Shown here piece after piece: positions 20,814 to 31,949 of a DNA stretch of 64,000 nucleotides. The position numbers were made by a program, and so were the translations under genes. Source of the DNA: Trichoderma breve (taxonomy: Eukaryota; Ascomycota; Sordariomycetes; Hypocreales; Hypocreaceae); the NCBI RefSeq assembly GCF_028502605.1, contig NC_079232.1, positions 1,736,001 to 1,800,000 on the forward strand, read 5' to 3'. Below the pieces are notes generated by a model, which had not been told where the DNA came from, did no database searches, and saw only the letters and a program-made list of their open reading frames with translations. Position 1 is the first letter of the stretch; the number at the start of each line of letters is the position of its first letter.

Positions 20814-22404
20814 TCAATCCCGTCTGGCCCTCTTATTTGATGCCGGCGTCTCCTCCGGAGTGGCATCTGAAGTAATGCTTGACAAGTAGAGTTTAGCCTC
20901 TTGGATCAATCGTTTTTCCCCTAGCCTCACGGTAACAGCGGCTCTGTGCCGCTCGCTAATACCGCTACCAGAAAGAACCCGTTCATCATCTAGAACAGTT
21001 GTTGGATACTGCGACTCCAGAGCATCAAGCGCCTTGAAAAGTACGGAATGTTGAATCTCGTCCCGTTTCCGCTTGTCGACAACACTTGATGGATCTGCTT
21101 TGCGAATGGCTTTAAGAAGCAATTTAAGCTGCTCCCGAAGATCCTCTGGTATCTCGCTAAATCTAGCCGATCCAGTAAACGTGCCGTCCGGGTTAGGCTC
21201 ATTTGATTCTCGGTCCAAAACAAACGTATCCTCGATTTCATCCATGTCCAAGTGCTCTCGCTTATCTATTATCAGCCACAGTCATGATGAATGATGGTAT
21301 GGGCAAAGGAGAACTCACCGCACTGTCCAACTGTTCTTCTGACAAGCCCAGGCTTGCCGCTAAAGACTCCTCAACCAATTTCCATGGAAGCTCAACAACG
21401 TCATAACGAGAGTGCTTCGGGGTTACGTATCCGTACCGGCGGAGAAGCTCCGAGTTGGGATGAGGACCATAGTAGTTCAAGATTTCTTCGCCGGCCTTGA
21501 TAGTTCGTAATGCTGTTACAGTAAGAGCGTCATCTCCATAGTTGACGTGTGCCTATTTTTTATGAATTAGCCAACGGCAAGGCGCTTAGAAGCATAATTG
21601 TGACGGATAGGGTCGCACATTATACTCAGCGTCAGCATTGAGTATATCAGCCATCGGCACCATACCCATTGTGGACTTGGGCTCGCGATCTTCAACCCAT
21701 TCTTCTTCGTCTTCCTCGTCTTCCTCATCCTCATTCTGGAAATCGAATGCGTAGGACATTATAGTGCTTCCCATGCGGTGAGCCAGCTTGACAAGGTCTT
21801 CGTCGCTGTAAGACTGGCTGGATGGAAATTTTTCGGGGTTTGCACGGAGGACTGGCAAGATCTTGGCATGAAACATTTTCTCAGCATCCGTCTTGCCAAC
21901 TTTTGTCCGCGTAGCGCTCGCCTGAAGCTCATTAAGCTCCGCTTCGGTCCAAAACATTGGTGTTTCGAAAGATGTAGGAAGAACGTCCATGTACGGCTTC
22001 CATTTGGACCCGTCTCCCTTGAAATACTCAAACATCATGACAAGAATTAGAGAGCTCCATGGGTCCTGTTGCGGTTTGCCATCCACCTCCATGACTTCAT
22101 CCGGGTGGAGGAAGACGTCTGGGAGCTTCTCCTTGAGTTCGGACGTCTCCATGTTTATGATCCCATTTCTTGGCACGGTAAACAGAACTGTATCAGCTGG
22201 GATATCCTCCAGAGCCACTGCCATGATATTGTTAGTCAACCCACGCCGCACATGAACACGATTTGCTCACATACCTATACCGCGGCCTGCATTTCTTGCT
22301 CGAAGGTCCGTGATCTCGATATGTTCAGAAAACGTCGACCCAGGAAGCGCCTTGAACCACTCAAGGAACGCCTGTGTTTTGGAACCAAAATCTTCAGTAG
22401 ACAT
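20814..22404 (-). CDS. SET-domain protein lysine methyltransferase, RKM4/SETD6-like
   Basis: Predicted class VII SET methyltransferase; yeast Rkm4 methylates a ribosomal-protein lysine and SETD6 is its animal relative. Four exons: 22275-22404, 21619-22217, 21319-21552 and 20814-21260, giving 469 residues. The SET domain starts near residue 24 (ITDLRARNAGRGIVA) and carries the split insertion typical of the Rubisco-LSMT group; its core reads MVPMADILNADAEYN joined to AHVNYGDD across intron 2, then IKAGEEILNYYGPHPNSELL with the catalytic Tyr. A Glu/Asp run (about residues 207-220) interrupts the insert. The C-terminal half fits the LSMT substrate-binding domain. Intron 2 has a weak GTGCGA donor, and intron 3 needs an unusual AAG acceptor at 21261-21263 to keep frame; both are supported mainly by protein continuity. 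Confidence 0.87.
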
Positions 22405-22812
22405 GACGACAATCTACCCAATTGTGCAAAATAATACAAGACAGCGAGTCGTAACGCACGCTCTGCAAAGGAGATGTTAGTTGTGTTTGGGTGAAAGTAG
22501 AGTCTTCAAAGATGTGCCTTCCTAAGTGCAGGCATTTTCTTACAGTGCGCGCCGCTATGAGGTGTGCTTTGAAAATTTTTATTCGCACGGGGTACTTGCC
22601 CAACAATCGGCCGAGTATCATCAACGAGCGTTTCATTTCTTACAAGCAGCAATGAAGAGATCCTTTGAATCCTAAAGTTATTTCAATTTTTGCCTAACAA
22701 CTCCATCCATGTTCTCAGCTACCTAATACTTAATTCGTCTATAGCACAACTTCGCTATTTCTCTCTACGAGTTCATCGTTCCCTCTCCTCATATATTGGT
22801 AGGGACATCCTT
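22405..22812. other. Short intergenic region
   Basis: About 0.4 kb between UVE1's 3' end and the start of the SET gene on the same strand. AT-rich, containing the SET gene's promoter; no site recognised. Confidence 0.55.
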
Positions 22813-24703
22813 TCACGCTTCATCTTCAGCTTTGGTCTTCTTGTTGATCTCTCTTTTCTTGGGTCGCAGCCATTCCTCCATTCCTGGTGGCCAATATACC
22901 CGGTTCTGCTGTCCTCCCATTCCATACTCTTCTGGGCTGATGGTATTTGTAGAATCTCCTTCTTCAGTCTCGCCAGTCGTGTCGTTCTGCTTCTCCTTCT
23001 TGGTTCTTTTCGTTTCTTTCTTAGGCTCATCGTCTCGCTCATAGGGAACGACGTCGTTGAATCGGTTCCACCCCGGAAGTTTATATGTCCTCATGAGTTC
23101 GAATACTGCCTGCTCCTTGTCTTTCGCCTCAATCATCAAGTCCATGTCTGTTGCACAAGGTGGAAGCGTCTTAACGCGCGCTGAATGCTTACGCCGATCC
23201 CGTGGCGTAATAGCCTCTGCGGTTGGCTCGCTGTAATGCATCTTCTGCTTGATGTTTTTCCTGGTCCAGGTTTTTGCGATGCGATCATATAGGCTCATGA
23301 TATCCAACGTGCCCTCGCGAAGGCTGGGATCGAAAATGATGTTGTGATGATGATAATCCAGCACCAGAGGAATGTTGAGTTCCTCACAGATGGGTAGCAG
23401 GTCATGGACACTCCATGAGACGTCGTCATTCTCCAGAACTAGCCTTCTCTTCACTCCATCTGGCAATTTGGCATAATTTTCGCGAAAGCGATCCAGAGTC
23501 GCTGCCTTGTCGCCATATGTACCGCCCATGTGCAGAATCATGACGGCGTCCCGGTCAAGCTGCTCAGGAAGTTTCAACAATGACAACATCTCATCGTGAT
23601 ACTCGAGATCCCTGAAAGCAGCAGCGACGACCTCTTTCCTCGGACTAGCAATTTGCGTATACTGGCCCGGGTGTGTGGTGAGGCGATGACCTAGCTCAGC
23701 AGCTACCTTGCCGGCTTCAGCCAACACATCGGCGGCAAATGGGGCGAGCTTATAACCGTATTCTTCATGGCTTGCAAAGGGGAACATTTCGCTACTAAGT
23801 CGCATGAATTTAATGCCATACTTTTCGTTCCATCGTAGCATCTTGACAATGTCTCTGGCGTTTGCAAGACCGAGCTCCCGGACAAAGTCTAGTCCGCGCT
23901 TTACATCTGGAGGCTGAGTTTTGTCGGGTCGGTTTTTGGTGGCATGTTCAGGCTTTGTTGGGTCTTGGAGGGGATACCTATGATCAATAATCGAAGCTAT
24001 ACGGCAAGTTCGGGACGAAAAGACAGGAGTGCTAGCAGATCTGAGGTATGTGTTAAGACAAGCCTATGCGCCGTCGCATTAGCTTTGGTGTTGACTGTGA
24101 CTTGTGAACTCTTGATGTTCTGCAATCAAGACCCTTTGAAAAGTTAAGGATACAGGTAAGTATGTCTATATCGGCACTCACATAACCTAAACGGCCTTTC
24201 CACGGTAGTGGCAGCACGTCACTATTCACAGGCGGCGGTCTCCTCGCAGTCCTTTCAACAACCTCGGAGTCTGCTTTTTCTTCAGCCGCATCAGCCGACT
24301 GCAAGTCAGTATCAACGTTGGGTTTCTCCGAAGCCTTTTCTTCGACCTTCTGCTCGGCTTTTGCTTGTCTCATCGATGCCGGCCTAAGCTTGAAGGCCTC
24401 TTCTCGAACCCTTTCGGGGTCACACTTGGACAAATCGGAAGTTTCCACAGCTAGCCGCTGGATTTTTACTGCGCTTTGAAGCTTCAGACCCATCTCTCCA
24501 AGCTCTCTCATGGTGCGCTCAAACGCCTCTCGTGAACCATTTGGACTTCCCGCCGGGCCCAGGGGGTCCTCCTTTTTTCCCCCTTGCCGAGAGCCATCCT
24601 GTTGCTGCCCGGGAGGCCCATTGACTCTTCTGGAGCTACGTCTGACTTTTGCTGCGGGGGTCTCGACTGCAAAAGCGTCGGCCTTCTTTCTCTTAGGTGC
24701 CAT
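22813..24703 (-). CDS. UVE1: UV-damage endonuclease (UVDE)
   Basis: DNA-repair enzyme that nicks immediately 5' of UV photoproducts and other lesions, starting an alternative excision pathway; fungal homologs work in nucleus and mitochondria. Exon 1 is 24182-24703 and exon 2 22813-24063 with a 118-nt intron (GTGAGT..TAG), giving 590 residues. The first 150 residues are Lys/Arg-rich with likely nuclear signals (APKRKK, VRRSSRR). The TIM-barrel core begins at GRLGYACLNTYLR, formed across the intron, and shows FSSRTCRIASI, the metal-site motifs TTHPGQY (His305), LHMGGTYGDK (His352), LVLENDD (Glu385) and LVLDYHHHNI (Asp410). The C-terminal 70 residues are Lys/Glu-rich. Length is normal for filamentous fungi, and all core motifs are intact. 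Confidence 0.95.
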
Positions 24704-27646
24704 CGTGTGGGACAAACGAACAAGCGGCTGATATAATAACGCTGGACGAGAGCTGGGTGGAGTTTGCCGGGAGCCACTTAGCAGCACCACGGTGATGAGT
24801 TGCAAGAGTGAATGACAGGACGGGACGTGTCAGGCATATGGAATTTCTTTCAAAGGGAATTTCATGTTAGTTTAACCACACGGGTAACTCGAGAACGCGT
24901 GTGTGTTGATACGAGGACAATGACTTCTATTTCTCACACAAGAAGCATCGCCACTCGGCTATTTCTACAGCCAGCTTTGGCCAAAGAAGGGGGGAAGCGG
25001 GTGAGACGTCCAAGACACGGCGAGGGAGGGCAGACAGGGTACCACAGCAAGGCACTGAGGCCTCGATCCGTGCCCAGATGCCAGATTCAACGATTCCTGG
25101 CTATGACTTCGATGAAGTCATCAAACCCCAATCCATCTCGATCGGGATCGCGCGAAGGTGGGGACGTACCGGCTCCACTGCTAGCAGTATGATGTTGGGC
25201 GAATGGCCATCGGGCTGCCGTCTCAAAGGCGCAATCTGCGCGTCTCTTTTGGGGATATTTGCTGGTTCAAGCTAGGCCGGTTTGAACACTGCCTTTGCTA
25301 GATGACATCTTGATGAGCTTAAGAGTCGAAACCCTTGGGCGACAGGCACGAGAGAAACAAAGGTGGTTGGGCTTTCTGGAGCTTCTAGCGTCAACTCTTA
25401 GTACTTTACGGTGATGGTTGGGGACAGCACTTGGAGCACCACCGCATCACACTGATGTAACCCTCCCTTGTCGGTGCCTGGTGCCACGGAGCAGTGCGTC
25501 CGAATACTTTGCAACACACAAATCAAATAAGCTGCTGAGTCGGAGCTCAACTTCCGCCATGGCTGGCAGCAACCCCGAAGAGGCAGGGAGTTGAAAGACA
25601 CATGGCGACGCACGATGCTATATATTCATCGCCTGGAATGCGGCCCAAGGTCTTGTATATATGATTCATCACAGCCAAATCCCGCACACTCGGATCTGAA
25701 TTACTCCACACGGTCTTAGTGTTCTAGCAGACAAGGGACCAGTTGCTCCGGGGCATTGGCATGCGGGGAAACTTGCAACCAAAAACTTCAATTCTTCATG
25801 GCTTCAATCATTGCCTTACCCTAGAGACTTACAGCTGATGAGCAGAGCCTCACCTGCTCTACCAGAAAGAACTTATGAGAGAAGTCAGCACTACGGCTCA
25901 TACAATAGCAAAGTACGAAAGCCGTACGCCTCCGCCTGCACTAGTCGGCAACTTTCGTTCAATCAACTACCGAGGAGACACGCCACCGGCCTATGAAATC
26001 ATCAAATGTGTGGAGCCGGTAATTTCCATCTGTGCTGAACAGCACCTATAACAAGGAAAAGCCAGGGTCGATCTTTGCCCTGGTTAGGATTGCGGAAGTT
26101 TAGCTTTAGCATCATAATTAGCTCGGTTATGGGGTCGACCGCTGCGCTGGAATATTCGAGCAAAAGGACGGCTCACGCTTTACTAACACATAGTTCTACA
26201 TGTGATCATAAGTTGCGAGTGAAGATTGTCACCGCCGCCATATTATCTCAGCGGCGGATTCCACTCTCCGCCTTTTTTGTTCATCATTCCCCCCTTGACA
26301 GGTTGGTAGGTAAATAACGTATTGCTTCTCCATTATATCTTCTATTGATAGGCTCAAAAGTTCAAATATCGTCGATGCCAAGCCTCGCTTTTTTGGGGGG
26401 ATCGAGATTCAAGTCCCTTAATGGACTCAGGTGCTTTGGCTTTATCGCAACATCGACGCAGTTTAAAGTTCAAATCGAAGCATCCTTCGTTTTGCTTTAC
26501 AATGAGATCAAATCAGAATGAACTATACTGAAAGATAAATATGTGTAGGGAAAGCTGCGGAGAAGCGGCAGCCGACACTCGGGTACCTATTGAATGATGC
26601 AACGACACCTCGACCGACACCTCGACCCTTTTTGCATGTTCCACAGAATCTATCCTTACTGTTTCATACTCGAATGTCTAGTTATTCTGGAAATCGTTGA
26701 GAATTTTATAGTGCAACTCGGCATGAAAGCTAATTTGACTTGATGTTTTCTCGGGTTTTAAAGTTAGAATGCTCTGTAAAAGCTAGTTGAGCTAGAGAGC
26801 TACAATATGAACGATATGTTTCGGCGCAACAAACACGGAGCCAAGTCCGCAAAACATGTCTTGCATGCGGGCAGACACCAACTAACACGGAATACTACGT
26901 TCAAGAAACGAAGTGCTTCGCATGTACAAGGACGTACGGACGTCAGCAGGAAATAAGATGCGAATATGCTTGCCGCGTCCAGGCGTCTTACCCGCGCCAT
27001 CCTACCCCTGACAGAGCATACCACTAACAGCCCCTGACGGTGACTGGCGATACAAGATCCTCGTGCGCTCTCTTGAACCCTGGTACCTTGAACCACTCCT
27101 CTTCGCTGCACTTCGTACAGCACCGTACTGTACTCATCCACTAAACCAAGGCGCTCACTCATCCAGCATCACAGGTTTAGGAGGCTGCCCCAATCTCACC
27201 TGTCACCTGTCAGATATCAGCGGCATCTGCGCTCAATACAATACTTGACCAGGGCCTCAATTTCAATCGATGCCTGCTTCAAGCAGAGAGAACACGTGGA
27301 GCGGGTCTTTCGGAGTTCTAGCACATGTAAGCCCCAGGATAGACGCGATGGACTTCTACGAGTACAAGGTTCATATCTGTATGCTACTCGTACTCCATGC
27401 TTTCGGATACGACTATGTGCTCCTTACATGGCCAGAGCTTTGCTTTGTTGGCACCTGTAAATCGATTCATACAGCCCTGTTTGTCCTAGCCGTGCGTGCA
27501 TTTGAAGGCAGGGCGATGCTGTGACGAGAATTGCAAGTGGACTGCCACGATACTAGTGAGATGACGAGCTGTGCTCTACCTCTTTTCAAGGCATTGCTCT
27601 AATGCGGGCCAAAGAAAGATGTCTCAGGTTTGCCAAAGCGAAGTTC

Positions 27647-27665
27647 TTGTACACAGTGTGTACAA
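27647..27665. repeat. Perfect 9-bp inverted repeat TTGTACACA-G-TGTGTACAA
   Basis: A 19-bp palindrome with one central base. Its dyad shape is like a dimeric regulator site, but no gene start lies close by. Confidence 0.85.
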
Positions 27666-28325
27666 TGCAGGGTTGCGTGCTTTCCTGGCTCTCGATGGAC
27701 ATGGGTATGTGATTTGATTCATGCGCTATCCACGGAGGGTCACTCCGCCCACTCCGTTATCGTCTTCTGTGTATGGAAATATGTGCGAGTATATTGTAGA
27801 GTAGCATCTGCTCGTACTCCATATCTTAACATCAAGCGTTGAGTTAAGACCTACCTAGTTAGTAATCGACAGGGAGTTGGTGTTTTAACTCTGTCAATTT
27901 CCATGATATCTGGAAAGATGCTGGATTTTTGCACTTCGGAATTGCATGAAGCAACGATCGAAACATCAGTGGCGACGTGTTGAAAGGCTGGGAAGAAGCA
28001 TTTAGCCGCATAAACAAGGCGAATATATAGTGACCGGGCCGAGAGAATAAATAATCGTATCGTGACCTGGAGATACGATCATGTTACCATGTGCCCAGCT
28101 AGGTACGAGTACTGGCACACGGGACGTAGCAGAGGGCGCAGTGCTTATAGGCTTAGGCTTATCACGGCTCGAGGTTGTAGTGCAGTTCAACCACATGTAC
28201 GGGCTAGGTTAGTAGCGTTTCGTGGATGAGATGAGCCAGTGTTCTGCTCGTATGTACGCGTACGCCTCGTTTTCTCAACCATTGATGCTACCTGCTGGTA
28301 GCAGCACCGAGCGTACGGAATCAGT

Positions 28326-28341
28326 ACGGAGTGAACTCCGT
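28326..28341. repeat. Perfect 7-bp inverted repeat ACGGAGT-GA-ACTCCGT
   Basis: A 16-bp dyad embedded in further CGTACGG/GTCCGTA sequence. It shares the ACGGAG word with the larger hairpin at 16989-17013. Confidence 0.8.
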
Positions 28342-31300
28342 CCGTATGGACCTGTAAATGCGCCTGTACTCGTCTGGAGTGGCCAAAAAGGCCAATGTTT
28401 GACTTGCACTAGTCCGAGGCATCCCCACGTTGTTGCGGTGGAGACTCATCTGAAGCCAGCAGGGTCATGACTCTGCTCTATCTCCGTAGAGGTACTGTAT
28501 CGTATCACAAAGCCAAAGGGGATTTTTCGTGCTCTGGTTCTTCGGAGCTTTCTTCCGGTGCATGGAGCCTGGACGACGCTCGGATACAAGTGTTCATATC
28601 CCGTAGTTGCGCGAGAGACTGGCGAATATCATGGGCATGAATCCGTACACACAGCAGATGGGATGGCGCTGAAAGTGTTGATACTTGAATGCGGGTTGGT
28701 TTCAATAGAGTGCGTCGCAGTTTCTCGGATTCTTTTGGGTACTCAATCAATCTCTGTCACTCTCTTTATGGGGCTGTGTCTCATTTGTGTGATCGTCAGT
28801 CAAAAGCACTCCAATGGACAGGGGGCGCCGTTACACACCGCAGCGGGCCAGACGGGTTCAATTTTGGGATAATTGTTCCCCCGTGTGGATGCCATCATCT
28901 CGGCCATACTTGCTGCCTTGAATCGTCTCGGTAAAACATAAAGGGCAAAAAGGCGAGCCAAAGAGGAGGCCTTTCGATTTTCTAGTCCGTTGCGCTTATA
29001 CTCTTAGGCAGAGGTCTGTACAGGTACGAATACATACTCGTACTTTCGCTCTTTTAACGGCTCCGGCACTTGAGAGCTCGCTGGTCCACGTACGGCATAT
29101 GCCATGTATGACGGGATTCGGGGGCTGTGATACGGAGCACGAGTGCATGGGAATCATGTAGTGTTTTGTGATATCACTTCCTGCTTGATGCAGCCAAGAA
29201 GGAGTTGCATGCGCTTGAGTACGAAGTACATGATGTAGGCAGGCAAGTGTACATGTTGGGACTGCGAAAAAAAGAGGCAGGAGCGTGTATCTTGGTATTT
29301 TGGCCTGAGGCCCCGTGGAGATACGGTTCCCTCCCCTCGACTTTGTCGCCTCTCCCTCCCCTGTTACCCACCTGGTCGCTCCAGTAAGAGTACTCGTACA
29401 TACATGCGCTTGTATGCGTGCTTCGCACATCAATTCATGTACTCACGGCATTCAGACTCACACTCGTACAGTAAGTAGCACAGCATGAATGAATCATATC
29501 CACCGACACGGGCTGCTAACGGGAGGCCCAAGGTAAGCAGCAAGGCAGCCGTTTTTCGTGGATATTGGATATTGGTCTCGCACGAGACACCGTCGCACTG
29601 CTACCACGTTAGCAAAGACTGGCTGGGAAGCGAGATCTGGACGATGCTCCCCGTGACGGGCTATTGAGTGGCAACTGGCGTTTGGACAGCGTCTGGAGCA
29701 GGGACAGATCGATTCACCGCGACTAGGGCCTGCAGCCACCACGTTTTCGGACCATGGCCGGGCCTCTCGATACGTGAAACCCGGCGTTGCAGTGCATTCC
29801 AGCGTCTTCCCGGATCATCCGCCCACCTACCACATGCACCGTACAGTGCGTGTAGCTGTATGTATGTACAAGGACGAACCGAGGGGATTGCAAGTGTCAT
29901 CGGTTGCTTCAGCCTTACAGGTATGCCGCTCCATGTTCTTGGTCGAGAAGAGGAAGGCGTCTGCGCGGAGCACGAAGGATGATGCTGTCTGTTTAGCCAA
30001 AAAGCTGCCGTTCCTAGCGGCACTGACACCCGCTTCAATCCCAGGCCAACGACAATTTTCGACGGTACTCGTACAAGTACAGGTACAGATACAGGTCCTT
30101 GCTCCCTAGCATCCGAACGTCCTAGCCATCTTGTTTCGTTTGAACAGCCCGGTACAATCAAGAGAGCACAGGCGACCGGCCTCGACTTGGCTAGAGCTTC
30201 CGCACCTTATCCACCTCGCTTCAGCGACCAGACATCAAACCCTTCTCCGCCTTCCCAAGCCTTTGCTGGTTCCCATTCGATAAGACAACGACAAGCAAAA
30301 AGGAAAACGTGAAAAATAAGCAAAATACAGAGGCCAGCGGCAGTGCTACATCTTATCGAACGCGCCTCGATTCACTTGCCGATGCTAGTCTGCGCCAAAG
30401 CTAGGCCCGGCGTAGCCATGCAACGGCCTGGACCCTTGACAGGTCACATCGAGAGCTAAACATGGATGCTCGCTGCGCTTCTGGCTTCTGCGACTTACCT
30501 AGCTGCCACACCCTAGCGCCTGGTTATCCCAAAGCTTCTTTCTCCGGACCAAGCAGCGAGAGTTCCAGCACTTGGTTCCAGCACTGGCTCCAGCACCAGC
30601 ACCAGCGCCGGCTTGGCCTCATCTAGCCAGGCCTTGGCCCCAAAGCGATCCCCCTGGTCGGCCGGATCCTAGTCTGGCAGTTGCATGCTAACGACTGGCC
30701 ATTTAGAGGTGATGGCGACCCTCCTAATTAATCCGTTTTCCGCATGTTGGTCAGCCCAGGCAAGCCTGGTTAATACAGTAGGCCCGGCCGCATCTCCACC
30801 ACCTCGCTCCACAGACGCGATGGAATGTCCATGGACCTGCTGCCATTTTTGAGCTTGAAACGAGAGACGAGACGAGATGCCTATGGACTACGAACAAGTG
30901 ACGACGATGAATCTCTAGATCAGCACCTGTTGATGTGGTCCTGGCAGACGCAACACTGGGCGATATTGAAGGCTCAGCTCAGCCAATATTATGTCCAGCT
31001 CCCGGCACCATTGCATCCGCCCCCCCGCAGCCGCCCTACATAGAGAAGGACAGGACGCTGCGGCGCTAAAAATTAGCGGCCTAGCGCAGCAGACGCCCTC
31101 CAAATCCAGTAAATTTGAGCTGCGTGTGGCGCCTAGCTTGCTTGCTCAGCAGGCACCTCGTGCTAGCAGCAGCAGCGCAGCACAGCACTGCTAAGAGAGA
31201 AAAAAACGGCTCCTAGCTCGGTCCAGAGCCGGCGATATCTGCGGCCGACTTTGCCAGGCCCTTAATCCTTCTCGCATTTAACAAGGTCGCCTCGCTTGTT

Positions 31301-31949
31301 TGGCCGCTTACCGCCGACTCCTCATCTCTTTTCCCTCATTGCCACTCTCAACCATCAATTGAGTGCATATGTTAATCGATCATTGATCTCACGCGCAGGA
31401 CATTGACGCTGCGCTTGCAAAAAGACCACAGCAAAGCAACCATCCAGGCGGGAACGCAAGCGGGACGACCAACGCCTCGCTAACGTGCTTCCCCCTCTCG
31501 ACCCGACTTTGATCTGGTTGACCAACGTGTCTGTGTGTTCTGTGCTCTCAGCTACGCTGTGTGTGTCCCCGAGGCTGCGTCTAAGTCTAAACTGGGGGCC
31601 AGCGTCTGCTCTGCGCGGCTGAACATATTCTTGAAATAGCCTGGTTTCAGCCTGGTGGTTTCCATCTCGCCTGCAGCAGCACGGCTCTCTCGACACTGGG
31701 CCAGCACAAGCAATCCAAAACACGTCTCCAACAATCCTCCGATCCAACATCTTAGACAAAGCGCAACGCACGCCCTCCCGTCTGTCACCCGTGGGAAACA
31801 CATTCTCCGTCTGTCCCCCCCGCTCATTGTTTCGCCATCTCGGTGCCAGTACCCGTCACTGGAAAGCGAGACATTCGTCGTCGCCCTCTTGTACAGGCCA
31901 GGACTGAGAACCACCCATTGACTGCTCTTGCTTGGTGTGAAAGAATAGC

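Larger units (their letters stand above)
27357..30073. repeat. Dispersed 8-mer TACTCGTA / TACGAGTA, six copies
   Basis: Exact copies at 27357-27364, 27385-27392, 28104-28111, 29035-29042, 29391-29398 and 30066-30073, in both orientations. About 0.08 would be expected by chance in this length under equal base frequencies. A seventh intergenic copy is at 19519-19526. Most sit inside longer GTAC-rich stretches. Origin and role are unknown. Confidence 0.8.
24704..31949. other. 7.2 kb gene-poor region with GTAC-rich short words
   Basis: No gene with a recognisable domain was found on either strand; the longest frames are under 150 codons and overlap antisense ones. From about 26.9 to 30.1 kb the DNA is rich in GTAC and in variants of TACTCGTA and TACGGAGT, and has small perfect inverted repeats. 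The rightmost 1 kb (CAG/GCC-rich with pyrimidine runs) is probably the promoter and 5' leader of the double zinc-cluster regulator at 31950. Long non-coding RNA genes cannot be excluded from sequence alone. Confidence 0.5.

Noticed and set aside
24812..25192. 126-codon plus-strand frame at the left of the gene desert
   Set aside because: Low-complexity, no domain, no neighbouring exon and no clear codon preference.
26395..26480. tRNA-like words (GATTCAAGTCCC and GTTCAAATC)
   Set aside because: No matching A box, acceptor stem or anticodon arm could be paired around them.
27357..30073. CRISPR-like array reading of the repeated 8-mers
   Set aside because: Spacing is irregular, orientation mixed, the unit far too short, and the genome is eukaryotic.
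24704..31949. Transposon or RIP-degraded element as explanation of the desert
   Set aside because: No transposase, long terminal repeat or extreme AT content was seen by eye; only short words and tiny inverted repeats are present.
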